This document shows, one piece after another, positions 24,940 through 33,445 of a stretch of DNA of 64,000 nucleotides (position 1 is its first letter; every line of letters begins with the position of its first letter). Both the position numbers and the translations under genes were made by a program. The notes under the pieces were generated by a model. That model searched no databases and was not told the origin of the DNA. It saw only the letters and a program-made list of their open reading frames with translations. Origin of the DNA: JANOZM01 sp031429355 (GTDB lineage Bacteria; Pseudomonadota; Gammaproteobacteria; Burkholderiales; Burkholderiaceae_E); the NCBI GenBank assembly GCA_031429355.1, contig JANOZM010000004.1:186001-250000 (forward strand), in the 5' to 3' direction.

Positions 24940-26564
24940 ACGGCAACGTGGACACTGCTTCGCTTCAAGTCGTCTGGTTTAAACGCGACCTGCGTATTCA
25001 AGACCATTTGCCCTTGCACACAGCATTGAAAAATGCAGCTTCAAATCCTGTTGTTGCACTGTATTGCTTTGAGCCTAGTTTAACAACGGCACCAGATTAC
25101 GCGATGCAACATGCCAACTTTGCGACCGAGTGTTTGCTCGAGCTTCGGCAAGACTTAGCGCAACTTAATGTCGAATTGTTGGTACTTAACTGTGAAGTGC
25201 TAATCGCGCTAGAGGCGTTGCAAGTTGCATGGCCTACACTGACATTGCATAGCCACGAAGAGACCGGTAATGGGCAAAGTTATCAGCGCGATATTCAAGT
25301 GCAGCAATGGTGTAATTTACACGCAGTACCTTGGCATGAGGTGCCCAGTCATGCCGTGGTACGTCGATTAAAAAGCCGAGACGATTGGGGCACGATCTGG
25401 AATGATCGAATGCAACAAGCGCTTGTGCCAACACCTGTAGCGCAATTAAACCGCCCTGAAGTAGCCACTGTTTTCGGCGCTATCGCCAAACAGCATTGCA
25501 ACATAGCATTAAGCCCAAACCAAACCGATAAACCAATGCGTATTCTTGGCGGGCGTAAACAAGCGTTAGCGTTGCTCGAAAGTTTTTTTCAAGAACGTGC
25601 TTTCGAATATCGCACAGCAATGAGCAGCCCGTTGTCGGCGCAAACCGCATGTTCGCGTCTCTCGCCGCATATTGCCTTGGGTGTTTTGTCGGTTAAAGAG
25701 GTGTTGCATCGGCTGTGGAAAGCGCGTCGTCCTGAATCGTTAAAACAATTGTCTGCTCTTCAATTGGCGAGCAAAACCGAAGCGAGCACTGCTCGTTATT
25801 TAGCTTCGATCAAGTCATTCGAGTCGCGTCTACATTGGCGCTGCCATTTTGTTCAAAAATTGGAAAGCCAGCCGAGTATTGAGTTTAAAAATATGCATGA
25901 TGCGTATAACGGACTGCGACCCGACTCAGTAGATTTACGTTTGTTCAATGCTTGGGCTTCGGGTAATACCGGCTTCCCAATGATCGATGCTTGTATGCGT
26001 ATGTTGCAGCAAACAGGTTGGATTAATTTTCGTATGCGTGCCATGCTAGTTAGCTTTTCAAGCTATCAACTTTGGCAACCGTGGCGTGAGCCCGCGTTGC
26101 ATTTAGCGCGCGAATTTTTAGATTACGAACCAGGTATCCATTACTCGCAATTACAAATGCAATCCGGTACGACGGGAATCAACACGATTCGTATGTATAA
26201 CCCCGTTAAGCAAGCGCGCGATCAAGACCCAACAGGCGCTTTTGTTAGGCAGTGGATTCCGCAACTGGCAAGCGTGCCCAACCCTTGGATATTCGAACCG
26301 TGGACCATGCCCACGTTAATACAAGAACAAGTCGGCTGTGTACTAGGGAAAGACTATCCATTACCGGTGATCGAATTACAGCAAGCGAGTCGGCGCGCGC
26401 GCGATCTTGTTTGGGGGGTTCGCGAAGAAGCGCAATTTGCCCAACAAGCGCAAGCGGTGTTTCAAAAATTGGGTAGTCGTAATAAGCAACGCGAGGGTAA
26501 GCGCGGTGCAAAAAATACTAAAGCCGACGCAGTTGTTGATGCACAACTTGATTTGTTTTCCTGA
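24936..26564 (+). CDS. Cryptochrome/photolyase-family flavoprotein
   Basis: A 542-residue protein with normal domain order. The N-terminal antenna domain is LQVVWFKRDLRIQDHLPLHTAL. The helical FAD domain has RLSPHIALGVLSVKEV, RLHWRCHFVQKLE, NTGFPMIDACMRMLQQTGWINFRMRAMLVSF and YNPVKQARDQDPTGAFVRQWIP. The segment facing the flavin reads DYEPGIHYSQLQMQSGTTGINT, where CPD photolyases have Asn-Asn-Gly-Gly-Trp. It therefore belongs to a divergent bacterial branch rather than classical PhrB. The C-terminal tail is Lys/Arg-rich. It overlaps the upstream FAD-domain-first gene by four bases and is followed after five bases by DUF2256. Confidence 0.87.
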   Translation: MNGNVDTASLQVVWFKRDLRIQDHLPLHTALKNAASNPVVALYCFEPSLTTAPDYAMQHANFATECLLELRQDLAQLNVELLVLNCEVLIALEALQVAWPTLTLHSHEETGNGQSYQRDIQVQQWCNLHAVPWHEVPSHAVVRRLKSRDDWGTIWNDRMQQALVPTPVAQLNRPEVATVFGAIAKQHCNIALSPNQTDKPMRILGGRKQALALLESFFQERAFEYRTAMSSPLSAQTACSRLSPHIALGVLSVKEVLHRLWKARRPESLKQLSALQLASKTEASTARYLASIKSFESRLHWRCHFVQKLESQPSIEFKNMHDAYNGLRPDSVDLRLFNAWASGNTGFPMIDACMRMLQQTGWINFRMRAMLVSFSSYQLWQPWREPALHLAREFLDYEPGIHYSQLQMQSGTTGINTIRMYNPVKQARDQDPTGAFVRQWIPQLASVPNPWIFEPWTMPTLIQEQVGCVLGKDYPLPVIELQQASRRARDLVWGVREEAQFAQQAQAVFQKLGSRNKQREGKRGAKNTKADAVVDAQLDLFS

Positions 26565-26569
26565 GCGCG

Positions 26570-26725
26570 ATGGCTGCATTTAAAGGAAACAAAGCCAGTT
26601 TACCCAGCAAAGACTGCGTCGTGTGTAAACGTCCCATGACTTGGCGCAAAGCTTGGGCCAAAAACTGGGAATTAGTTAAGTACTGTTCCGATGCTTGTAG
26701 AAAAAACGCTAAACCTAAAAATTAA
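26570..26725 (+). CDS. DUF2256 zinc-ribbon-like small protein
   Basis: A 51-residue basic protein reading MAAFKGNKASLPSKDC, VVCKRPMTWRKAWAKNW and YCSDACRKNAKPKN. Two Cys pairs (CVVC and CSDAC) frame a Trp-rich middle, the signature of DUF2256. This family is usually found next to cryptochrome/photolyase genes, and here it sits five bases after one and 16 before another. A zinc-binding accessory role is likely, but no function is established. Confidence 0.9.
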   Translation: MAAFKGNKASLPSKDCVVCKRPMTWRKAWAKNWELVKYCSDACRKNAKPKN

Positions 26726-26741
26726 AAATATAGAGCCTTAA

Positions 26742-28286
26742 ATGCCAAAAATATTAATTCCAGTACTGGGCGATCAACTGAGTCTTAGCAACCCTGCATT
26801 GCGTGATGTTGATCCAAAAAACGCCGTAATTGTAATGGCCGAAGTGCTGCAAGAATCTACCCACGTGTGGAGTAGCAAAATGCGTAGCGCCGTGTTTTTA
26901 TCGGCAATGCGCCATTTTCATCAAGCGCTTGTAGCCGCTGGCTGGACAGTCGAATATTCGTTGTTAGGTGAATACGAAACGCTGCTAGATGCGTGGAAAG
27001 CCGCTAGCCAAAAACATAAACCAAAAGTGCTGCGGGTTTGCGAAACCGGTGATCAGCGTATTGAGGTTTATCTAAAACAGTTTTGCGCCGAGCAAAAACT
27101 GGACTTTGAATTATTAGACGATGATCACTTTCTAATTTCGCGTGCCGACTTTTCGCGTTGGGCTGGTAAAGCGGTCGAGAATAAAAAAGCACATTTGCGT
27201 ATGGAGATGTTTTACCGATTCATGCGAAAGCGCCACAATGTACTTATGCAAGACGACGAGCCCGAGGGTGGGCAATGGAATTACGATGCCGATAACCGCG
27301 AAAGTTTTGGTAGTAAAGGTCCACAAAATTTACCGCAAACACAGCACTTCAAAGCCGATGCAATTACGCTAGCCGTAATACAGGATTTGGCGCGCGTGTT
27401 GCCCGATCAGCCGGGTAGTGCCGCTGATTTTTGCTGGCCAGTAACGCGGGCGCAAGGCTTGCAAGCCCTCGAACAATTTATCCAACAACGGCTTGCACGG
27501 TTTGGCCCGACCCAAGATGCGATGTGGACCGACCAACCTTTTTTGTTTCATAGTTTATTGTCGGTTGCTCTCAATTTAAAATTAATCAGCCCACGTGAAG
27601 TAATTGATGCAGCAACCGTTGCTTATCAAAAAGGGCAAACCGATTTAGCCAGCGTAGAAGGGTTTATCCGGCAGATTTTAGGTTGGCGTGAGTTTATGCG
27701 CGGTGTCTATTGGCTGGACATGCCCCACATGAAAACGGCCAATCACTTTCAGTACAAACGTGCCCTACCGTCGTGGTATTGGACTGGCAAAACAAAAATG
27801 AATTGTATGAGCCAAGCCATCGGCCAAACATTGCAGTATGGCTATGCTCATCATATTCAGCGCCTAATGATTACCGGTAACTTTGCATTACTGGCTGGTA
27901 TCGAACCGCAACAGGTATGTGATTGGTATTTAGCCGTGTATGTCGATGCGATTGAGTGGGTCGAGTTGCCCAATACGGCTGGCATGGCGTTGTATGCAAA
28001 CGGTGGACGGTTTACAACAAAGCCCTATGTTGCTTCGGGTGCCTACGTGAAGCGAATGAGCAATTATTGTAAAGGTTGCGAATACGATCCTGCTCAAAAA
28101 GTTGGCTCTAAAGCCTGCCCAATGTCCACGTTGTATTGGGATTTTTTAGACCGTCATCGTGATGAGTTAAAAGCGAATTCGCGTGCCATGTTGATGATGA
28201 AAAATTACGAACGCTTAAGCGAAACCGACTTGGTAGCGATTCGCGAGCAAGCGGCCTTAACTTTAAAAAATATCGAGCAAATTTAA
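26742..28286 (+). CDS. Iron-sulfur cryptochrome/photolyase (FeS-BCP, (6-4)-photolyase type)
   Basis: A 514-residue protein of the 'deoxyribodipyrimidine photolyase-related' family, whose members PhrB of Agrobacterium and CryB of Rhodobacter carry FAD, a lumazine antenna and a [4Fe-4S] cluster. The N-terminus ILIPVLGDQLS is the family opening. Four cluster cysteines are visible: one in MNCMSQAIGQ, two in YCKGCEYD and one in SKACPMSTLYWDF. LGWREFMRGVYW, AHHIQRLMITGNFALLAG and QQVCDWYLAVYVDAIEWVE are the FAD and DNA lesion region. It probably repairs (6-4) photoproducts with blue light. It is in the same operon-like run as the two genes before DUF2256. Confidence 0.93.
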   Translation: MPKILIPVLGDQLSLSNPALRDVDPKNAVIVMAEVLQESTHVWSSKMRSAVFLSAMRHFHQALVAAGWTVEYSLLGEYETLLDAWKAASQKHKPKVLRVCETGDQRIEVYLKQFCAEQKLDFELLDDDHFLISRADFSRWAGKAVENKKAHLRMEMFYRFMRKRHNVLMQDDEPEGGQWNYDADNRESFGSKGPQNLPQTQHFKADAITLAVIQDLARVLPDQPGSAADFCWPVTRAQGLQALEQFIQQRLARFGPTQDAMWTDQPFLFHSLLSVALNLKLISPREVIDAATVAYQKGQTDLASVEGFIRQILGWREFMRGVYWLDMPHMKTANHFQYKRALPSWYWTGKTKMNCMSQAIGQTLQYGYAHHIQRLMITGNFALLAGIEPQQVCDWYLAVYVDAIEWVELPNTAGMALYANGGRFTTKPYVASGAYVKRMSNYCKGCEYDPAQKVGSKACPMSTLYWDFLDRHRDELKANSRAMLMMKNYERLSETDLVAIREQAALTLKNIEQI

Positions 28287-28366
28287 TTTGATAGATCGTC
28301 GTTTGATCTGGCGTTGATAGAACAGCGGTAAACTGCGAACCACTTTGACAATAAAGCAGCCCACCA

Positions 28367-29101
28367 ATGTTCTATCGCACGGAAAGTATTTTTGAAGATT
28401 GTCGCGGTCGGTATCCGTCTGATGACTGCGAGCTGATTTTGGTGGAAGGTGAATCGGCTGCGCATTCTGTAGCGGCGCTACGCAATCAACAAATGCAGGC
28501 AATTTTTTCGATGCAAGGCAAGCCGCTCAATGCCCATCGTGCAACTCAAGACAAAGTGCTGCAAAATAAGTTCTATCGAGGGCTGGCTGACTGCCTTCAT
28601 TTTCCGTTGGCTGATTCTTCGGCACGCGGAGCGCAGCAACCTAATTTGTTTGGTATAGACCGAGCCGTAATGTTGCCGGCTTCGCAACAAGCCACAATGG
28701 TAGAACAGCGCCGTTACAGTCGAGTAATGATGTTGTTTGATCCAGATGCCGATGGTATTCATATCGGTGCGTTAATGATGATGTTCTTTATTCGCTGGAT
28801 GCGGCCCTTAGTGGATGCTGGCATTATCCATATCGTGCGTGCACCGATGTTCGAAGTCAATTACAGCGACGCTGAAGGTGAATTGCAACAAACGATGACG
28901 TATTCACCAGCCCATAATCAACAGGTCCTCGATCGACTGAAAGAGCAAGGCATGCTTGCCGTAAAAGCCCAGCATTTTCGCGGGCTGGGTAGTATTAATC
29001 CGGAAACTTTGCGGTCCACCTGCCTCGATCCAATTGCACGACATGCTCAAGTATTAACACCCGCGCTTGCCGAGCGGGCCGTTGCGGTGTTTTCGCCTTA
29101 A
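28367..29101 (+). CDS. Stand-alone TOPRIM protein related to GyrB/ParE C-terminal domain
   Basis: A 244-residue protein that aligns only with the TOPRIM region of type IIA topoisomerase B subunits. It has ELILVEGES (catalytic Glu27), QAIFSMQGKPLNAHRATQDKVLQN (compare GyrB LRGKILNVEKA), and VMMLFDPDADGIHIGALMMMFFIRWMRPL, with the Asp-x-Asp-x-Asp metal triad at 125-129. HFRGLGSINPETL near the end matches GyrB YKGLGEM. The GHKL ATPase and transducer domains are missing. It ends six bases from the convergent zwf gene. It follows the photolyase run after 80 bases, so co-expression is possible but not shown. Function is unknown; the active-site residues are intact. Confidence 0.85.
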   Translation: MFYRTESIFEDCRGRYPSDDCELILVEGESAAHSVAALRNQQMQAIFSMQGKPLNAHRATQDKVLQNKFYRGLADCLHFPLADSSARGAQQPNLFGIDRAVMLPASQQATMVEQRRYSRVMMLFDPDADGIHIGALMMMFFIRWMRPLVDAGIIHIVRAPMFEVNYSDAEGELQQTMTYSPAHNQQVLDRLKEQGMLAVKAQHFRGLGSINPETLRSTCLDPIARHAQVLTPALAERAVAVFSP

Positions 29102-29107
29102 ATAAAC

Positions 29108-30592
29108 CTAAGCCCCAGAGAACCAACTTCTGCCGTCGCGCGCTAACAGCGTGTGTGCGGCTGACGGTCCCCAAGTACCCGCAGCGTAAGCTAGCGGGCC
29201 TTCGTTTTTCCAACCCTCCAGTGCTGGCGTCGCCCAGCGCCAAGCTGCATCCACCTCATCGCGGCGCATAAACAACGTTTGGTTGCCACGCACAACGTCC
29301 ATCAACAAACGCTCGTAAGCTTCAGGCTGCGCTATGCCAAAAGCCTCGGCAAAACTCATGTCTAGTTCTTCAGAGCGAATTCTAAATCCGCCGGGTCCGG
29401 GTTCTTTTAAGTTCAATGCCAATTGCACACCTTCGTTAGGCTGCAAGCGAATAATTAAACGATTTGATTGAATCGGTCCTGCATCAGGCGGCAAACTTAA
29501 GTGTGGTGTGGCTTTAAATTGCACCACTACTTCAGACACTTTCTCGGGCAATCGTTTGCCAGTGCGCAAGTAAAAAGGCACGCCTGCCCAACGCCAGTTT
29601 TCGATCCCCAAACGTAACGCAATAAAGGTTTCGGTGGTACTCGATTGGCCCAGTTCGTCTGCATAACCCGGCACTGCTTTTTGCTCTAATGCTCCCGCTG
29701 CATATTGCCCACGAACCCACTCGCCTGGTTGAATCGCGCGCAAGGCACGCAACACTTTTAACTTTTCATCACGGATCGTGTCAGCGTCGTAACGTGCGGG
29801 TGGTTCCATCGCAATTAAACAGACCAATTGCATTAAATGGTTTTGTACCATGTCGCGAAACGCACCCGCCTTGTCATAGTACGCAACGCGGCTCTCAAGC
29901 CCAACAGTTTCTGCAACAGAAATTTGTACGTGATCAATATGATCACGATTCCACAAAGGCTCGAATAGCGAGTTCGCAAAACGCAACGCGAACAAATTTT
30001 GTACCGTCTCTTTCCCTAGGTAATGATCGATTCGATAAATTTTAGATTCGTCAAAATGTTGCGCAATCGCAGTGTTAATTGCACGGCTACTCTCTAAATT
30101 AGTACCAATTGGTTTTTCTAAAACAATGCGCGCTTCTGCATTGATTAAACCAGCGGCCGCAATGCGCGCTGCAATTGGTTCAAACAATTCTGGGCCAACG
30201 GACAAATAAAAAACGCGAATACGTTGATGTTGCTCTGAAAGTAAGCTCTTAAGTTCCCGCCAACCCGTGTCCGATCCGGCATCCAATTGGACATACTGCA
30301 AGCGCTCTAAAAAGCGCTTTAAAGTACTTTGATTTGCCTCGCTAAGGGCTTGATTGACGTCACCTACATTGGCTGGTTTAGTCAATCGAGCCAATAACAA
30401 ATCTTGCACTTTTGCTCTATATGATTCGGTAGTTCCCACACCGCGTGCTGCCGCAATAATACGCGCTTCGTTGGGCACTTGCCCTTCACGGTCGCGGTCA
30501 AATAACGAGGGTAATAATTTGCGTAATGCTAAATCGCCACTACCGCCAAACACAACATAATCGAAGGGTGCTACAGGAATTGTACGGCTCAT
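29108..30592 (-). CDS. zwf: Glucose-6-phosphate 1-dehydrogenase
   Basis: Zwf oxidises glucose 6-phosphate to 6-phosphogluconolactone with NADP+ (or NAD+). The 494-residue chain has the GGSGDLALRKLLPSL nucleotide motif, the active-site block RIDHYLGKETVQN with catalytic His, the preceding EKPIGTNLES, and YLRTGKRLPEKVSEVVVQFK in the C-terminal domain. ATG at 30592 is chosen; an upstream TTG three codons earlier has slightly better spacing from AAAGAA. It lies 26 bases downstream of the IlvD/Edd-family dehydratase gene on the same strand, so the two are probably cotranscribed. Confidence 0.95.
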   Translation of the reverse strand: MSRTIPVAPFDYVVFGGSGDLALRKLLPSLFDRDREGQVPNEARIIAAARGVGTTESYRAKVQDLLLARLTKPANVGDVNQALSEANQSTLKRFLERLQYVQLDAGSDTGWRELKSLLSEQHQRIRVFYLSVGPELFEPIAARIAAAGLINAEARIVLEKPIGTNLESSRAINTAIAQHFDESKIYRIDHYLGKETVQNLFALRFANSLFEPLWNRDHIDHVQISVAETVGLESRVAYYDKAGAFRDMVQNHLMQLVCLIAMEPPARYDADTIRDEKLKVLRALRAIQPGEWVRGQYAAGALEQKAVPGYADELGQSSTTETFIALRLGIENWRWAGVPFYLRTGKRLPEKVSEVVVQFKATPHLSLPPDAGPIQSNRLIIRLQPNEGVQLALNLKEPGPGGFRIRSEELDMSFAEAFGIAQPEAYERLLMDVVRGNQTLFMRRDEVDAAWRWATPALEGWKNEGPLAYAAGTWGPSAAHTLLARDGRSWFSGA

Positions 30593-30618
30593 AAATAACA
30601 AATTTCTTTACAAATAAC

Positions 30619-32436
30619 TTAATGATTATCGCGCGGCAAACCTTTAGTTGTAGCGATTCTTTGGTAGTTCACGGCAAAGTCTAAACAGGCTCCGGTCGAC
30701 AATTGTCCCACATGCATGCGTTGCAACTCTTGCCAAGGCGTTTGGCTGACCAATTTTGGTGGTTTAAATGCTTTGCGACGCTTGGCTAGCTCGGCATCGG
30801 TTATTAGCATATTGGCTTTGCGCTTTTTTAAATCGATTCGTACTTTATCGCCGGTTTTTAGCAACGCTAGCCCGCCACCAATGACCGACTCTGGTGATGC
30901 ATTTAATATCGATGGGCTAGCCGAAGTACCCGATTGTCGGCCATCGCCAACGGTTGGTAAAAAGGTAATGCCTTGTTGCACTAGTTTATCAGGGGGCAAC
31001 ATATTGACCACTTCGGCTGAGCCGGGGTATCCAATTGGACCCGTACCGCGAATAAACAAAATGCAATCCGCGTCAATTTTTAACTTTGGATCGTTAATTC
31101 GATGGTGATAGTCCTCTGGTCCTTCGAATACAATTGCACGTCCTTCAAACGCCATAGGGTCTTTAGGGTTGCGTAAATACTTGTCGTAAAACGCGTCAGT
31201 AATAACCGACGTTTTCATAATGGCCGAATCAAACAAGTTGCCGCTCATCACGGCAAACCCAGCCTGCGTTTTCATTGGTTCGTTGTAAGGTTTAATAACA
31301 CGGGCGTCAGTTGCTTTGGTGTCTTTATAAATCTCACCAATCGTTTTGCCGCTAGCCGTTATTGCATCGGCATGCAATTTACCGGCCTTCAATAATTCGT
31401 GCATGACTGCAGGCACGCCACCCGCTCGAAAAAACTCTTCACCTAGGTACTCACCCGCTGGCATCATGTTGACCAATAAGGGAATGTCGTACCCAACTTT
31501 GTCCCATTCTTTAATTTTTAGATTCACCCCTGCGTGTCGTGCGATTGCCGTAACGTGTGGCGGGCAATTGGTCGATGCACCTAAGGCACTGGCAGCAACA
31601 ATTGCATTTTCGACCGCCTTACGCGTCAGAATTTTTGATGGGCGCAAATCTTCACGAACCATTTCAACAATGCGTTTGCCGGTCCAATAAGCCGACTGTC
31701 CACGCTCTTTGTAAGGTGCCGGGATAGCGGCCGCGCCTGGCAACGTTAAGCCCAGCGCCTCTAACATGGCGTTCATGGAGCTGGCCGTACCCATGGTATT
31801 ACAGTGCCCAATTGAAGGCGCACCACTGGCTACCATTTTTAAAAATTCGTTGTAGTTAATATGCCCTGCTGCAAGTTCTTGACGCGCATGCCAAACAATC
31901 GTGCCCGATCCCGCTAAGCCACCGTTGTAATAGCCATTGAGCATTGGGCCACCGGGCAAAGCAATGGCGGGAATATCTACCGTTGCTGCTGCCATTGCCA
32001 TTGCGCCTGGGGTCTTATCGCAACCAGTAGTTAACACCACGCCATCGATAGGGTAACCATACAAAATTTCAACGGTACTTAAATAAGTTAAGTTGCGATC
32101 CAAAGCCGCTGTCGGTCGCTTTCCAGTTTCTTGAATAGGGTGCACCGGAAATTCGAAGGGAATGCCGCCTGCATCGCGAATTCCGTCGCGCACCCGTTGC
32201 GCTAGTTCTACGTGGTGGCGGTTGCAAGGCGATAAATCGCTACCGGTTTGCGCAATCCCAATAATCGGCTTGCCCGAGCCTTGTAACTCTTCGAGCGTCA
32301 AGCCAAAATTCATGTAGCGCTCTAAATACAGCGCAGTCATGCCGGGGTTCTCAGGGTTGTCGAACCAAGCGCGGCTGCGTAAAGCGGGTTTTGAAGTTTG
32401 TGCTACCGACTTGCCTTTTGCGGGCTTACTTTTCAC
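30619..32436 (-). CDS. IlvD/Edd-family sugar-acid dehydratase (D-xylonate dehydratase type)
   Basis: A 605-residue iron-sulfur dehydratase that turns a sugar acid into its 2-dehydro-3-deoxy form. Blocks RAWFDNPENPGMTALYLERYMNFG, GIAQTGSDLSPCNRHH, TTGCDKTPGAMAMAA and APSIGHCNTMGTASSMNA carry the three cluster cysteines. GDGRQSGTSASPSILNASPES and the ending GLPRDNH closely resemble Caulobacter XylD, so aldonate (xylonate or arabinonate) is a better guess than 6-phosphogluconate. GTG at 32436 is chosen; a longer reading frame starts at a TTG with no ribosome binding site. The downstream partner is zwf. Confidence 0.88.
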   Translation of the reverse strand: MKSKPAKGKSVAQTSKPALRSRAWFDNPENPGMTALYLERYMNFGLTLEELQGSGKPIIGIAQTGSDLSPCNRHHVELAQRVRDGIRDAGGIPFEFPVHPIQETGKRPTAALDRNLTYLSTVEILYGYPIDGVVLTTGCDKTPGAMAMAAATVDIPAIALPGGPMLNGYYNGGLAGSGTIVWHARQELAAGHINYNEFLKMVASGAPSIGHCNTMGTASSMNAMLEALGLTLPGAAAIPAPYKERGQSAYWTGKRIVEMVREDLRPSKILTRKAVENAIVAASALGASTNCPPHVTAIARHAGVNLKIKEWDKVGYDIPLLVNMMPAGEYLGEEFFRAGGVPAVMHELLKAGKLHADAITASGKTIGEIYKDTKATDARVIKPYNEPMKTQAGFAVMSGNLFDSAIMKTSVITDAFYDKYLRNPKDPMAFEGRAIVFEGPEDYHHRINDPKLKIDADCILFIRGTGPIGYPGSAEVVNMLPPDKLVQQGITFLPTVGDGRQSGTSASPSILNASPESVIGGGLALLKTGDKVRIDLKKRKANMLITDAELAKRRKAFKPPKLVSQTPWQELQRMHVGQLSTGACLDFAVNYQRIATTKGLPRDNH

Positions 32437-32523
32437 GGAATTACTTTCAATTTTTAGGCTAACCAACAAGGAGAGGGACGAGGTGTGTCGATTATCCAAC
32501 GAAATTGTGCTTATCTACAACAG

Positions 32524-32541
32524 TGTTTCGTCTTCGAAACA
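32524..32541. promoter_or_regulatory. Inverted repeat between divergent genes
   Basis: TGTTTCG-TCTT-CGAAACA has perfect 7-base arms. It lies between the dehydratase/zwf operon and the divergent PEP-CTERM gene. It may be an operator for a repressor of either unit, but it matches no regulator site I can name with confidence. Confidence 0.4.
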
Positions 32542-32698
32542 GTTCAATGTGGCATATCAATGGGTTAAGAGAAATTGCTAAGGTGTGGTTTCCGGTGCAA
32601 CTTAATGAGCTTCGCAATAAAAACAGGAGGTGATAACCTCGGTTCAACGAGTTCGAACTTTGAACTATCTATCCAAAACCGAGTTTAATTTGATTGCC

Positions 32699-33331
32699 AT
32701 GAAAAAAATTGCGCCATTAGTTGTTGCTTTAGTCCTTTCAAGCCCATTTGCTTATGCAGGTACGATGACGTACGTTGCGCCGGTCGTAGAAGGTGCAAAC
32801 GTCGAAATAGTGCTACCCAATTACGGTTTTTCAGAATTGGCCAGCGAAGGTCGGTTTTTGCTCGACGGCATGGGCCTAGATGCGTTTTGCAGCGAAGTGA
32901 CTCAAGGCAGTGTTTTTCCCTCGGAGTACACCCGTACGCAATGGAACGATGGTTCTTTAGCCTTCCAATTGACCGGACGCCTGTTTAATTTGTACTACTC
33001 AACTTATAAGTTTGATTCGGTTGGAACGGCGGCAATGCAGTCAGTGCTTTGGGAGATTTTAGAAGATACCAACTCTTTAAATTTGGCCAGTGGTGTGTTT
33101 TCGCTAGGGGCAGCAACCGATACGCGCGTAACGGCGTTGGCCAACACCATGCTTTCTAATGTTCGCCGTGCAAGTAATAGCTCAACGTACAATTTCTTTA
33201 ACTTGCGTAGTGCTGCAAGCCAAGATCTACTGCAAGTTGTATCAACAACAGTACCCAACCCAGGGACCGCGCTTTTACTGGGATTAGGCTTGCTACCTTT
33301 TCTCGGCAAGCGTTTCAAAGAAAAATTATAA
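32699..33331 (+). CDS. PEP-CTERM-anchored exported protein
   Basis: A 210-residue protein with a signal peptide (MKKIAPLVVALVLSSPFAYA-G). The C-terminal sorting signal is VPNPGTALLLGLGLLPFLG followed by KRFKEKL: a VPxPGT-like motif, a hydrophobic helix and basic residues, as recognised by exosortase. The mature part (TMTYVAPVVEG..., DAFCSEVTQG, QSVLWEILED) resembles proteins with a thioester-domain-like 'WEI' segment but is not assigned. ATG at 32699 starts the signal peptide. A very strong ribosome-binding-like AGGAGGTGAT lies 65 bases upstream instead of next to it. No exosortase gene is in the window. Confidence 0.75.
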   Translation: MKKIAPLVVALVLSSPFAYAGTMTYVAPVVEGANVEIVLPNYGFSELASEGRFLLDGMGLDAFCSEVTQGSVFPSEYTRTQWNDGSLAFQLTGRLFNLYYSTYKFDSVGTAAMQSVLWEILEDTNSLNLASGVFSLGAATDTRVTALANTMLSNVRRASNSSTYNFFNLRSAASQDLLQVVSTTVPNPGTALLLGLGLLPFLGKRFKEKL

Positions 33332-33445
33332 GCAAAGTAAGCCTAGCAACTAATCCTGCACAGCGTGTCAAAAAAAATCAGTATTTCAGACGTATACTCG
33401 TAATGAGCACTGAGGGTGCGTTCGAATTTTGCGAGGAGCATGAAG

